From Amphibacillus marinus (GTDB taxonomy: Bacteria > Bacillota > Bacilli > Bacillales > Amphibacillaceae), in NCBI RefSeq assembly GCF_900110345.1, contig NZ_FODJ01000003.1, positions 1-64,000 on the forward strand: a stretch of DNA of 64,000 nt. The letters are read 5' to 3'. Positions 46,261 to 55,452 of the stretch are shown here, one piece after another (position 1 is the stretch's first letter; each line of letters starts with the position of its first letter). A program made the position numbers and the translations under genes. The notes below the pieces were generated by a model. The model saw nothing but the letters and a program-made list of their open reading frames with translations, was not told the origin of the DNA and did not search any database.

Positions 46261-47792
46261 GGAAACTGGTTACAGAGACAAGAAAGAAACCACGTACGGT
46301 CATCATGCATGACCCAGAGCTAGATGATTTAAATACTGTGCTTCGCTATCTGCTGTATAGCAACCAGTTTGAGACGGAGGCATTTATCTATTCCAGTAGT
46401 CGCTTTCATTGGAAGGGAGACGGTCAGGGCACGTTATATAACGGTGAGTCAGAACATACTGATCATGGACTCGGACCTAGAGCAAGCTGGCGCTGGGATG
46501 AGAAGGTTCAGTTTATTGAAGCTGCAATTGACGCCTATGCGAAGTGTTACCCCAATCTACTTATTCACGCAGAAGGCTACCCAAACCCCGAGCTATTGCG
46601 TCGTCGGATCTATCAAGGCAATGTCGCTTTTCCGGGTGAGATCGAGTATGATAGTCCAGGCTCTAACATTATTAAACAACTTATCTTAGATGACAATCCT
46701 GAACAGCTTTACTTGCTTACAGGAACGGGACAATCGACAATTGGGCGCGCCTTAAAAGCTATTGCCGCTGAATGGAAAGAGGCAGAAAACTGGCCAGCAA
46801 TCTATCAAAAGGTCTCAGAAAAAATTATTATTCAATCGTTTGGTGATCAAGATGATGTCTATCGCGACTACATTGCGCCTAATTGGCCATTAGTGGAATT
46901 CCGCCAAATGGCAACAGCAATCTGGGGCTATGATGCAAGGCGGGTAGCTCTGCCACAAGATCAGCACTATCTTTCAGCTGCTTGGACAAAGCGGTATGTG
47001 ACAGAGGTCGGTCCCCTCGGCGCATTGTACCATGTCTGGGGCGATGGCCGACAGATGCATCAAGATGACTTTACTGATTTCTTCGGCTTTAAGAATGTAA
47101 CCATTGAAGAGGTAATCCAGCTTGGTTATCGCGCTTGGTATCCGAGAATAGAAGAGGCAGGCTCATGGATTTCTGAAGGAGATACATCGATGTTTATGAA
47201 TTTAATTGATAATGGCCTTGATGCGCACCTAGATGCAAGCTATGGTGGTTGGGGCGGCAGAAATGATTTAGACATTGCTCCAGATGAGTATGCGTCTAAG
47301 GATTACGCATCAGCTCGTTGGTTTGGGTATGCCCAGCGGGATTTCGCGGCTCGATTGCAGTGGAGCGTGACCGCGAATTATCAAGAGGCTAATCATCACC
47401 CTAAAATTAGCTTAGCTCATTCTGCTCAAATTGCAGTTAGCGCCGGAGAAACCGTGGTGCTCACGGCGTTGGCTGAAGATCCTGATGGTGATCATTTAAC
47501 GGGGCGATGGTGGCATTATGCTGAACCGAGTACATACCCGGGTAAGATCAAATTGCTTGAAGAGACCGGAGCCAGTCATAGTAACGTTCATCTTAATCAA
47601 AGCGTCGTGTCACCAGCAAGCTTTGAGCGCCAACGCTCTAATCAGTTTAGTCAGAACTTTGTCTGCAAGCTCCATATACCAACTGATGCCGAAGACGATC
47701 AAACGATTCATATTATTTTGGAGGTCACAGATTTTAGTGAGCACCACTTAACGACATTTAAGCGCTTTGTGTTAACAGTGAACAATAAATAA
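46257..47792 (+). CDS. Sde182-type nucleoside-hydrolase-like protein (DUF1593)
   Basis: A 511-aa protein of the DUF1593/Sde0182 family. The N-terminal nucleoside-hydrolase-like fold has VIMHDPELDDLNTVLRYLLYS (positions 46299-46361; the Asp cluster is the calcium-ribose site). SSSRFHWKGDG, WRWDEKV and EGYPNPELL follow, then GWGGR near residue 325. The C-terminal beta domain (HPKISLAHSAQIAVSAGETV, then EDPDGDHLTGRWW) is Sde0182_C-like. The true substrate is not established; the family was named from a cellulose-binding protein of Saccharophagus. It starts at GTG 46257 overlapping the xylosidase stop and lacks a signal peptide. A terminator follows. Confidence 0.85.
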   Translation: MRKLVTETRKKPRTVIMHDPELDDLNTVLRYLLYSNQFETEAFIYSSSRFHWKGDGQGTLYNGESEHTDHGLGPRASWRWDEKVQFIEAAIDAYAKCYPNLLIHAEGYPNPELLRRRIYQGNVAFPGEIEYDSPGSNIIKQLILDDNPEQLYLLTGTGQSTIGRALKAIAAEWKEAENWPAIYQKVSEKIIIQSFGDQDDVYRDYIAPNWPLVEFRQMATAIWGYDARRVALPQDQHYLSAAWTKRYVTEVGPLGALYHVWGDGRQMHQDDFTDFFGFKNVTIEEVIQLGYRAWYPRIEEAGSWISEGDTSMFMNLIDNGLDAHLDASYGGWGGRNDLDIAPDEYASKDYASARWFGYAQRDFAARLQWSVTANYQEANHHPKISLAHSAQIAVSAGETVVLTALAEDPDGDHLTGRWWHYAEPSTYPGKIKLLEETGASHSNVHLNQSVVSPASFERQRSNQFSQNFVCKLHIPTDAEDDQTIHIILEVTDFSEHHLTTFKRFVLTVNNK

Positions 47793-47795
47793 GGG

Positions 47796-47836
47796 TGCAC
47801 CTGCCACAGTAACTGCTGGAAGGCGGGTGCATTTTT
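47796..47836 (+). terminator. terminator after the DUF1593 gene
   Basis: Arms TGCACCTGCC (47796-47805) and GGCGGGTGCA (47822-47831) with one G-T pair, then five T. Confidence 0.85.
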
Positions 47837-48101
47837 AGTGACTAGAAATGATTAAATAATTGTGCTGTTGCACATGGGTTGAATCTCGTTCAGTTGCTCA
47901 GTAGCTAGTCCAATTTATTATGTGCGCGTCTACCCTCTCAATTATGGATTTAGCTTAAATGCTTCTCTCCAGTTGCTGTATTGCTGTTCGACTACCTTCA
48001 TCACTGTTTATAAACGGAATAATTTATTGTAGGAAACTGCAGGGTATTCAAAATGCTTTGTTGAATATTATGTATTAAGTGAAAATGAAGGAGGCGATTG
48101 T
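47837..48101. other. intergenic region upstream of S9 peptidase
   Basis: About 265 bases without an ORF. No well-spaced promoter was identified. Confidence 0.4.
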
Positions 48102-49895
48102 GTGATTCAGTTTTCAAAGCCAACAGTTGAACAGTTTTTTCGTACGTTTGTCATCACTGATTTTACCGTCAATAAGGAAGAGAGTCGCTTAATCTTTAGT
48201 TCCAATATTGATGGGAAGGTTAATTTATGGGCGATGGATTTGCCCGATCAATTTCCATACTTATTTGCCCACCGTGATCAATCGGTTAATTTTATTAAGT
48301 TTGACCCGGAGAATCGCTATGTTCTAACGGGCTATGACCAAGATGGTGATGAGAATTATCAGATTTATGGTTTACCCATTGACGGTGGGTTACCACAATC
48401 AGTTGTCTGTGGGGCGGAGGATGAGAAATTTTATTTTGCGCATTTAAGTGAAGATGGTGAGCGTCTTTACTACGATACGTCGAGGGGAAACCCTTCTTTT
48501 CTTAATACCCATGTCTATCATTTAACAAATCAGACAGATGAACTGCTTAATGAGGGTCAGCAAGCGCCGACACAGCTTGGTGCAGTGTCTGATGATGAGC
48601 AGAGCTTTGTCTATTTTCAAATGTTTGCCAATACATATGTAACGGCATTTGTAAAACAAGGCGAGAACAAGCATTATCTAACACCTAATCATGAGGAAAT
48701 TCATGTTTGCTACAATGCACTTTTTACTAATTCTGAGACTATTTACTTTGTTACTAATTATCAATCTGAATACAACTATGTCGCTAAATATGATTTGACG
48801 ACGCAAACCTTTAATGAAGTGCTTAAATTTGCGCAAGAAAGTGTTGAGGATATTAAGTATGACAAAGATCAGAATGCACTCTATTTAGTAACCGAGAAAG
48901 GAGTCGAAGATTTACTTTATCGCTTTGATTTAGGAGCAGAGCAGCTTACTCAGCTTGACTGTCCAGTAGCTGTTATCGAAAAAATCCATGTTGCTGAATC
49001 AGGTCAGCTCTATCTTTTAGGCAGAAGTGCTACCGCGCCATTAAATATCTTTCAATCTAAGGATGGGCTGGCTTGGCAGAGCCTTACCAATAACCGCGTA
49101 CTTGGTATTAGTGAAGCGGACATGGTTGAGCCTGATGTTGTTAAGTATACTTCTTTTGATGGACTAGAAATTGAAGCTTTATTGTTCAAAGCTAAGCCGG
49201 AGCTTGCCAATGGGCATACGATTTTTTGGCCGCATGGTGGTCCACAGGCTGCTGAGCGGAAAATGTTTCGTGCGATGTTTCAAGCCTTTTTAAATCGCGG
49301 CTATACTATTTTCGCCCCTAATTTCCGTGGTAGTACGGGCTATGGCGCAAGCTTTGTGAAAATGGTAGAGCAAGATTGGGGCGAGGGGCCGAGGCTTGAT
49401 AACCTTGCTGGCCTTGATTGGTTAATTGAACAAAACCTAACCGATCCAGATCATCTATTTTTAGTTGGTGGTAGTTATGGCGGTTACATGGCGCTCCTGC
49501 TTCACGGCCGTCATCCTGACTATTTTAAAGCGGTCATCGATATTTTTGGCCCATCTGATTTATTTACCTTTGTCAATTCTGTACCTGACCATTGGAAGCC
49601 AATGATGGAGCGGTGGCTCGGTGATCCTGAGCGTGACAAGGATCGGTTTATTAAAGATTCACCTGTTACCTATTTGGACGGCATGACTAGACCAATGCTT
49701 GTTATTCAGGGTGCTAAAGATCCTCGTGTTGTTCAGGCTGAGTCAGACCAGATCGTTGCTAAACTGAAAGAGCAAGGGCGTGAGGTTGACTATCTAGTCC
49801 TTGAGGATGAAGGTCATGGTTTTTCCAAAAAAGAAAACGAAATAAAGGTGTACAGTATGATGCTTGACTTTTTGGCAAAGCATCAAACAGACTAA
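48102..49895 (+). CDS. S9 prolyl oligopeptidase-family serine peptidase
   Basis: A 597-aa peptidase of the S9C (acylaminoacyl peptidase) type. The N-terminal ~350 residues form a beta propeller (repeats such as SRLIFSSNIDGKVNLWAMD). The C-terminal alpha/beta hydrolase has NFRGSTGYG (about residue 407), the nucleophile elbow GGSYGGYMALL (about 453-463), the Asp in GAKDPRV (about 536) and the His in DEGHGFSKKEN (about 571). It cleaves short or N-blocked peptides in the cytosol. The GTG start at 48102 has AAGGAGG eight bases upstream. It stands alone; a hairpin that also covers the next gene's ribosome site follows. Confidence 0.93.
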   Translation: MIQFSKPTVEQFFRTFVITDFTVNKEESRLIFSSNIDGKVNLWAMDLPDQFPYLFAHRDQSVNFIKFDPENRYVLTGYDQDGDENYQIYGLPIDGGLPQSVVCGAEDEKFYFAHLSEDGERLYYDTSRGNPSFLNTHVYHLTNQTDELLNEGQQAPTQLGAVSDDEQSFVYFQMFANTYVTAFVKQGENKHYLTPNHEEIHVCYNALFTNSETIYFVTNYQSEYNYVAKYDLTTQTFNEVLKFAQESVEDIKYDKDQNALYLVTEKGVEDLLYRFDLGAEQLTQLDCPVAVIEKIHVAESGQLYLLGRSATAPLNIFQSKDGLAWQSLTNNRVLGISEADMVEPDVVKYTSFDGLEIEALLFKAKPELANGHTIFWPHGGPQAAERKMFRAMFQAFLNRGYTIFAPNFRGSTGYGASFVKMVEQDWGEGPRLDNLAGLDWLIEQNLTDPDHLFLVGGSYGGYMALLLHGRHPDYFKAVIDIFGPSDLFTFVNSVPDHWKPMMERWLGDPERDKDRFIKDSPVTYLDGMTRPMLVIQGAKDPRVVQAESDQIVAKLKEQGREVDYLVLEDEGHGFSKKENEIKVYSMMLDFLAKHQTD

Positions 49896-49914
49896 CAGCG
49901 CAACCCAAATGAAT

Positions 49915-49952
49915 ACCCCCTCGTCTAATTTAATAGAAAAGGATGAGGGGGT
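49915..49952 (+). promoter_or_regulatory. hairpin covering the VanZ ribosome site
   Basis: An 11-bp stem (ACCCCCTCGTC 49915-49925, GATGAGGGGGT 49942-49952) lies after the S9 gene. Its right arm contains GAGGGGG, the only ribosome site for the VanZ gene, so it may serve as terminator, and translation of VanZ would require opening it. Confidence 0.55.
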
Positions 49953-49957
49953 GTTTA

Positions 49958-50545
49958 TTGATAATGATAAGGATGTTAATTGAAGCAAGTGTTTTGCTAG
50001 GTGGGCCTATTGTCGTCATATATTTACTAGTTAGGCTAGTGACAAAAACATGGAAACGCTGGTGGGAAGAGCTTGCTACTTGCGCAATGATTGTCTACAG
50101 TGCGTTTATGATTTATGCACTGTGGTTAGAGCCTGGCTATGTTCGCGAGACACTATCGTATAATGTGATTCCATTTTATACGGTCTATTCGTATATGAAT
50201 GAGTTAGCAATTGGATTTATCCCATTTCCTATCATTATTATGAACTTAGTCGGTAATATTGTTGTGACAATTCCAATTGGATTTTGGTTAGTATTTAAAA
50301 GAAAATCTAATAAAGTAGCCCTTGTGGTTGCTGGCATTGTGCCGCTACTTTTCGAATTAGGGCAACTGCTCCTACATGTAATCGGCTATGCAACAAGGGT
50401 TGTTGATATTGATGACTGGTTGTTGAATGGGCTAGGCATTTTACTTGGTTATTACAGCCTAACCTGGCTTGCTCGCTTTAGGCAACAAAAGCAAAAGTGT
50501 AAAGGAGAATATGAGGATGAATCACCGGCAAAAGAATTTATTTAA
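49958..50545 (+). CDS. VanZ-family membrane protein
   Basis: A 195-aa membrane protein with about five hydrophobic segments. VIPFYTVYSYMNE and IIIMNLVGNIVVTIPIGF (positions 50230-50283) are the VanZ/NPFxT-type signature region. LFELGQLLLHVIGYATRVVDIDDWLLNGLGILLGY includes the conserved E-x-x-Q and D-x-x-D-x-x-x-N pattern. Family members are linked to teicoplanin resistance, but most are of unknown role. The start is TTG 49958 or ATG 49964, placed after GAGGGGGTG. It overlaps the DinB gene by about 29 bases in another frame, so both are in one transcript. Confidence 0.85.
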   Translation: MIMIRMLIEASVLLGGPIVVIYLLVRLVTKTWKRWWEELATCAMIVYSAFMIYALWLEPGYVRETLSYNVIPFYTVYSYMNELAIGFIPFPIIIMNLVGNIVVTIPIGFWLVFKRKSNKVALVVAGIVPLLFELGQLLLHVIGYATRVVDIDDWLLNGLGILLGYYSLTWLARFRQQKQKCKGEYEDESPAKEFI

Positions 50546-50981
50546 CCAACTAAGGACATATCGAGAATGGCTGTTAGCCACTGTTGCTGAGTTATCTGAG
50601 GAACAAGCCAATCAGATTCCAACAGGATTTCGTAATAATGTACGGTGGAATTTAGGGCACGTCTATCTTGATCAATATCTTTGGCTTGAGGCGGTTACAA
50701 GAGAAGAGTCGCCAGTACCACGTCCATTTCTTCAATGGTTTAATTTTGGAACGACACCTACCAATTTCACGGACGCTACCCCGTCTGCTGCGGAATTAAT
50801 TAATTTATTAGCAAATCAGCCAACAATAATCGAACAAACTTATGGAGTGAGACTTGATCAAGCATTTGAACCTACTGAAATGGGTATGCGAACAATAGAA
50901 GATGTCCTTGTCCGGACTATTTTTCATGAAGGTATGCATACACAAGCAATTAATGATTTGAAAAAATTTCTTAATAAATGA
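50517..50981 (+). CDS. DinB-family protein (DUF664/DinB_2)
   Basis: A 154-aa four-helix-bundle protein of the DinB/YfiT superfamily. The metal-binding His pattern is visible: NLGHVYLDQYLW (about residues 44-55, first His) and HEGMHTQAIND (about 136-146, His-x3-His). Bacillithiol-transferase-like activity is typical for the superfamily, but not proven here. ATG 50517 has AGGAG nine bases upstream. The start lies inside the VanZ gene; a terminator follows. Confidence 0.85.
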   Translation: MNHRQKNLFNQLRTYREWLLATVAELSEEQANQIPTGFRNNVRWNLGHVYLDQYLWLEAVTREESPVPRPFLQWFNFGTTPTNFTDATPSAAELINLLANQPTIIEQTYGVRLDQAFEPTEMGMRTIEDVLVRTIFHEGMHTQAINDLKKFLNK

Positions 50982-51006
50982 CAAGAAGATTAATAATTAG
51001 CCACGA

Positions 51007-51034
51007 GCACATGTCATTTTGGACATGTGCTTTT
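51007..51034 (+). terminator. terminator after DinB gene
   Basis: Nine-bp arms GCACATGTC (51007-51015) and GACATGTGC (51022-51030), then four T. Confidence 0.85.
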
Positions 51035-51088
51035 CCATTATCATGCATTTAAGGTATACTTAGTATAAGAGAGCATGGAGGTGAACGG

Positions 51089-52573
51089 ATGGATCAACAT
51101 AGTTATCAACAATATGATGCAGTAGGGTTAGCTGAACTAGTTAGGCTGAAACATGTTTCGGCTAAGGAATTAGTAGATTGTAGTTTTGGGCAGATAGATA
51201 AGGTAAACGATCAGATTAATGCCGTTATTCGCCAACGTAAAGAGAAGGTTTATCAGGAATTAGCAGATTCCTCTGCTGAAGGGCAGCCTTTTTATGGGGT
51301 GCCGTTATTGGTTAAGGATATTTCTCAGGAGATAAAGGGCGAGGTCACAAGTGCAGGTTCAAAACTGTTGACCGAGCACGTAGCACGAAGCGATGCAAAT
51401 TTTGTTGCTAAATTGCGTAAGGCAGGGTTCATGTTAATTGGGCAAACAAACACACCAGAGTTTGGCTTGAAAAATATTACTGAGCCAGAATTGTACGGAC
51501 CAACGCGGAATCCATGGCAACTAGACTATTCTCCAGGTGGTTCAAGTGGTGGGGCAGCTGCCGCCGTGGCAGCGGGGATCGTGCCTGTTGCTGGTGCAAG
51601 TGATGGCGGTGGCTCAATTCGTATTCCGGCTGGTTTTACTGGTTTATTTGGATTAAAGCCAACACGGGGACGAACCCCAGTCGGTCCTGGTGTCGGTCGA
51701 CAATGGCAGGGGGCTGCAATTGATTTTGTCCTCAGCCGCTCAGTTCGCGACAGTGCTGCTTTACTGGATGTTCTGCAAACTGTGCAGCCAGAGGCCGCTT
51801 TTCAAACACCATTTTATCCTGGCCGCTTTTTTGATCTATTGCATAAATCGTATCGACCGAAGTATCGAATTGGCTTTACGACAGCCTCACCTGTGCAAAC
51901 TGAGGTAAGTGAGGAAGCGAAGCAATCGGTTCTTCGGGTCGCAAAGTGGCTAGAGGAAGCAGGTCACGTTGTAGAAGAGGTTGAAGCTCCCGTTAATGGG
52001 GTTGAACTTATGCGTCATTATTACATGATGAACAGTGGTGAGATGAATAGAGTGATAAGTCGACTAGAAACCAATTTTGCTCGTACGCTAACGGAGCAGG
52101 ATATGGACATCTTTACGTGGGTGCTGCATCAGGCGGGTAAAAGCGTCTCAGCCGCCCAGTACAGTGAGAGCTTAAATGGCTGGGATCAAGCCGCTGCTCA
52201 GATGAATGAATTTCATCAAAGCTATGATTTCTATCTGACGCCGACTAATGCAGGTGGACCACCTAAAATAGGCGAACTAACGCCGTCGGAGCAGCAGATT
52301 GATCAGTTCTTAAAGGTAGATCACTTATCTGGCTCAGACCAACAGCAGCAGGTTTATGATATGTTTTTACCAAGTTTAGCGTTCACACCTTTTACCCAGC
52401 TAGCAAACTTAACAGGTCAGCCAGCAATGAGTGTACCAGTTGGTTTAAATGCGGCCGGCCTACCATTAGGGGTACAAGTTGTCGCAGCCAAGGGACGCGA
52501 GGATTTACTGCTTAGCTTGGCTAGTTTAATTGAGCAGTCAGAGTTGTGGCTGAAGCAAATGCCGGGGTTTTAG
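51089..52573 (+). CDS. amidase-signature family amidase
   Basis: A 494-aa amidase-signature enzyme. The Ser-cisSer-Lys triad is present. Lys is in PLLVKDIS (about residue 75). The signature [16 protein letters not shown] lies at about 148-163. The nucleophile region [11 protein letters not shown] is at about 171-181, followed by GLKPTRGR. C-terminal [15 protein letters not shown] is typical. It hydrolyses amides; the substrate is unknown. It is not GatA, which would be beside gatC and gatB. GGAGGTGA lies upstream of the ATG. Monocistronic. Confidence 0.9.
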   Translation: MDQHSYQQYDAVGLAELVRLKHVSAKELVDCSFGQIDKVNDQINAVIRQRKEKVYQELADSSAEGQPFYGVPLLVKDISQEIKGEVTSAGSKLLTEHVARSDANFVAKLRKAGFMLIGQTNTPEFGLKNITEPELYGPTRNPWQLDYSPGGSSGGAAAAVAAGIVPVAGASDGGGSIRIPAGFTGLFGLKPTRGRTPVGPGVGRQWQGAAIDFVLSRSVRDSAALLDVLQTVQPEAAFQTPFYPGRFFDLLHKSYRPKYRIGFTTASPVQTEVSEEAKQSVLRVAKWLEEAGHVVEEVEAPVNGVELMRHYYMMNSGEMNRVISRLETNFARTLTEQDMDIFTWVLHQAGKSVSAAQYSESLNGWDQAAAQMNEFHQSYDFYLTPTNAGGPPKIGELTPSEQQIDQFLKVDHLSGSDQQQQVYDMFLPSLAFTPFTQLANLTGQPAMSVPVGLNAAGLPLGVQVVAAKGREDLLLSLASLIEQSELWLKQMPGF

Positions 52574-52630
52574 TAGAATGATAGTAACTCGATAAATGTG
52601 TTAAATAGTAAATAGATCGGATTAACAGTA

Positions 52631-52670
52631 CCTACCTTTACATCAGTATCTGTAAAGGTAGGCTTTTTTT
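52631..52670 (+). terminator. terminator after amidase gene
   Basis: Perfect 12-bp arms CCTACCTTTACA (52631-52642) and TGTAAAGGTAGG (52651-52662), then a seven-T run. Confidence 0.93.
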
Positions 52671-52822
52671 ACTTAAATTCTCAATTGGGTAATTTACTAT
52701 TTGGTTAGCATTTATTAAATCCAAGCGTCTATTATTTTTTATTCAGAATAAAGATCGCACCACCATATCCTAATAGGCACCAAACCAACAAACGCCCCTT
52801 AAACATTTTAAGAGGAGATTTC

Positions 52823-53361
52823 TCAATGAATAGGCTGGTTAACTTGACTCAATATTTCACCATTAGCAGTCTTTGCTGATAGATACATTGATGAAACATT
52901 ATTTTCATTAATGGATAAATGAAAATAGTTTTTTTCTCCCACTCTAGAAATTGCTGCTATTATTTCCTCATCAGTTTGGCTGCCCTTTATAGCTATTTTT
53001 TAATTCCATCTTCATGAATTACGCCAAAAAGAACCGACTCTTTGAGTCCAATCGCATCAGGATAATAAAAGCTTGTGTAGCCAAGTTGCTCTGCCTTTTG
53101 GGCAACTCCATTAGATAGTACACGGTAACCGAATAAGCTTCGTTCTAATACTGCAGATAGTAGATACTCTTGCTCATTGGTTTGTTCATATAGCACAAAA
53201 GCATAACCATTTTGGTCATCTTCATGCAAAATATTAATGGGATCGTTGTGATAGTCATGCAAGACCTCTTCAACGCTTTTTTGAGTGGATAGATAAATCG
53301 TGACTAAACATAAGACGAATAAACCGAGGGAGAACTTTCTTTTGTTTGTCATAAAGGACAC
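52823..53361 (-). pseudogene. exported hypothetical protein broken at an A tract
   Basis: The gene starts at ATG 53361 (AGGTGTCC upstream) with one N-terminal membrane anchor (about residues 10-26) and an external domain containing DDQNGYAFVLYEQ and VLERSLFGYRVL. It ends at TAG 52993. Just before it is a six-A run on the coding strand (52996-53001). With one more A the frame continues as IAIKGSQTDEEIIAAIS, FHLSINENNVSSMYL, to TGA at 52823, a natural end of a ~180-aa protein. The lesion is a one-base homopolymer indel. It could be an on/off switch or decay. No family recognised. Confidence 0.7.
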
Positions 53362-53619
53362 CTCTTTTCAGAAAAATTGGACGCATGCAAATTATAACCT
53401 CAACACTACCTCATTCTACCATACCGCATTTTTCCATTCAAACGATGCTATTACCGATAGCAATCGCAATATGACAAATGTCATTTTCAGTTCATGACAT
53501 TAACTACTGCTCTAGACGCTCTCTAAATATTACAATAACACTAAGAAAAAAAGCCGATCATAGCAATTCGTTTTCATCTTGTGTTGGTGGGTAAACATTA
53601 ATCATGGAGGATACGGTAC

Positions 53620-54513
53620 ATGTCTCTTTTAAAGGTAACAGAAATAACAAAAAAATTTAAAGCGAAAGTAGCACTTGATTGTTTCTCAATGGAATTGCAG
53701 GAAAATGAAGTATTAGGTGTCATCGGCCATAATGGGGCCGGGAAAACGACATTGTTTAAACTAATTCTTAATATGTATAAATCTGATCAAGGAGAAGTTC
53801 GTTTTAAACAAAAGAATTTTCATTTAAAAAATGATATCGGTTATTTGCCTGAGCAAAGAGGCTTATATGGAAAAACAAAGGTGTACGCGCAATTGCTTGC
53901 TTTTGGTTATCTAAAAGGGAAAAGTAAAACTGAACTAAAGAAGAATATTGATTATTGGATGAAGTTTTTTAAGGTTGAAAAAAGTAAAAATGAAATTTTA
54001 GCTAATCTCTCAAAAGGGAATCAACAAAAAATTCAATTCATCTCTTCTGTTATTCATAACCCCAAGCTACTGATTTTAGACGAGCCCTTTAGTGGTCTGG
54101 ATTCAATTAATGTTGATCTGTTTATTAGAGCTATTCAAATTATGCAAGAGAATGGGAGTACAATTATCTATTCCAGCCATAAACTTGATAGCATTGAGCA
54201 GTTATCGACTCGCCTTCTTTTCTTAAAGAATGGTCGGAAAGTTTATCTGGATCCGGTTAAAGCTATTCAGGATCAGTATGGCTATCGATTGAAAGTTAAA
54301 AATGATTCCCTTACGGAGCAAATGCTCTTAGCGCATAATTTTACATATGAAGTAAAGAACGGTACATATGAAGTTTTCTTGCAAAAAAAACAAGATGCGG
54401 AAAGTATTGCTGCTCTTCTAACAGACTCATATACAGAAATGTTTATCGTAGAACAATGTAGTATTGAAGAAATCTTCAAACTTATTAATAAGGAGCGGGA
54501 TAATGAAGAATAA
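53620..54513 (+). CDS. ABC transporter ATP-binding protein (NatA/YhaQ-like)
   Basis: A 297-aa ATPase. Walker A GHNGAGKTTL lies at about residues 36-45, the Q-loop region LPEQRGLYGKTKV at about 76, the signature LSKGNQQ (about 129) and Walker B LLILDEPFSGLD (about 150). The H-loop is YSSHKLD. The ~80-residue C-terminal extension after about 215 is typical of NatA/YhaQ exporters. It pairs with the ABC-2 permease that begins inside its 3' end, and with the following two-component genes, a common sense-and-export cassette for ions or antimicrobial peptides. The exported substrate is unknown. Confidence 0.92.
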   Translation: MSLLKVTEITKKFKAKVALDCFSMELQENEVLGVIGHNGAGKTTLFKLILNMYKSDQGEVRFKQKNFHLKNDIGYLPEQRGLYGKTKVYAQLLAFGYLKGKSKTELKKNIDYWMKFFKVEKSKNEILANLSKGNQQKIQFISSVIHNPKLLILDEPFSGLDSINVDLFIRAIQIMQENGSTIIYSSHKLDSIEQLSTRLLFLKNGRKVYLDPVKAIQDQYGYRLKVKNDSLTEQMLLAHNFTYEVKNGTYEVFLQKKQDAESIAALLTDSYTEMFIVEQCSIEEIFKLINKERDNEE

Positions 54514-55426
54514 ATATTGGGCCTATAGTTATTTGTCTATTAAAACATTATTATTAAATAAGTCAATCCTGTTTGGGTTTGTGTTCAATTTGATAGTAGC
54601 GTTGATTGTAACGGTGTATTTAATTATTTTTGAGCCAGACATACAGTTCTTAGCCTCCTTTGATACTTTTTCTAAGAACTTTAGTAATGCACTAGGTGTA
54701 TTGAATGTCATTATTATTATGATCGTCATCTTGTTGTTTACAAGCGTCAGTGCAATTATGCAAAGTGTGTTCGATGATCGAGACAGTAAGGTTTCTGAGA
54801 TTATTAATACAAGTATTTCGGGGAAACACTATTTGTTTGGAAAGTCATTAACATCGTTTGCTTTAATTGTGATAACGCTGTTAAGTTCTTTGGTAGCCAT
54901 CACGATAGCTATATTTGTGTTTTCCATCTTTAATCCGTATCACTTCGGTATATATTCGGATATATTAAAACCTTTGCTTTCACTAATAGACTGGAATACT
55001 CTGTTGTTTTTAATTGCTTGTCTAGGAATATGCGTGTTACTGGTGCTAACGTCTATTTTGTTTGCCTTAAGCATTTCGATAAAAGCTAGTAATATTATAG
55101 ATGCGTTCCCTGTAGCCCTGCTTGTGTTAACGCCTTATTTTCTTGTGTTTGGTTTATTAATTTTTTTACCCGCGAATAATAGTGAGTTATGGCTGACTGT
55201 AGCAACATCAGCAAGCTTTATCCCAATATTATCGCCTTTATTTATATTAATTTTGGTCTTATTAGAAGGATTTTCTAGCGTAGTTTACTTGGCAATCCTT
55301 ATTGCTCTCGTTTACTTAATAATATTGTTTAAAGGGGTAACGAATATTTATAGCTATGCCTTCTATGTAAATGATAAACTTACATTAATACATTTATTAA
55401 AGCTATCGGTCAACAAGAAGATTTAA
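54503..55426 (+). CDS. ABC-2 type permease (NatB/YhaP-like)
   Basis: A 307-aa integral membrane protein with about six hydrophobic segments, the membrane half of the exporter. The first helix (NKSILFGFVFNLIVALIV) and a long external loop before residue 90 suit NatB/YhaP-like permeases. The motif QSVFDDRDSKVSEIINTSIS (positions 54761-54820) is conserved in this class. ATG 54503 has AAGGAGCG upstream and overlaps the ATPase gene by 11 bp. Confidence 0.88.
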   Translation: MKNKYWAYSYLSIKTLLLNKSILFGFVFNLIVALIVTVYLIIFEPDIQFLASFDTFSKNFSNALGVLNVIIIMIVILLFTSVSAIMQSVFDDRDSKVSEIINTSISGKHYLFGKSLTSFALIVITLLSSLVAITIAIFVFSIFNPYHFGIYSDILKPLLSLIDWNTLLFLIACLGICVLLVLTSILFALSISIKASNIIDAFPVALLVLTPYFLVFGLLIFLPANNSELWLTVATSASFIPILSPLFILILVLLEGFSSVVYLAILIALVYLIILFKGVTNIYSYAFYVNDKLTLIHLLKLSVNKKI

Positions 55427-55452
55427 GCTGAATGGAAGGTGGCGATTGAAAG

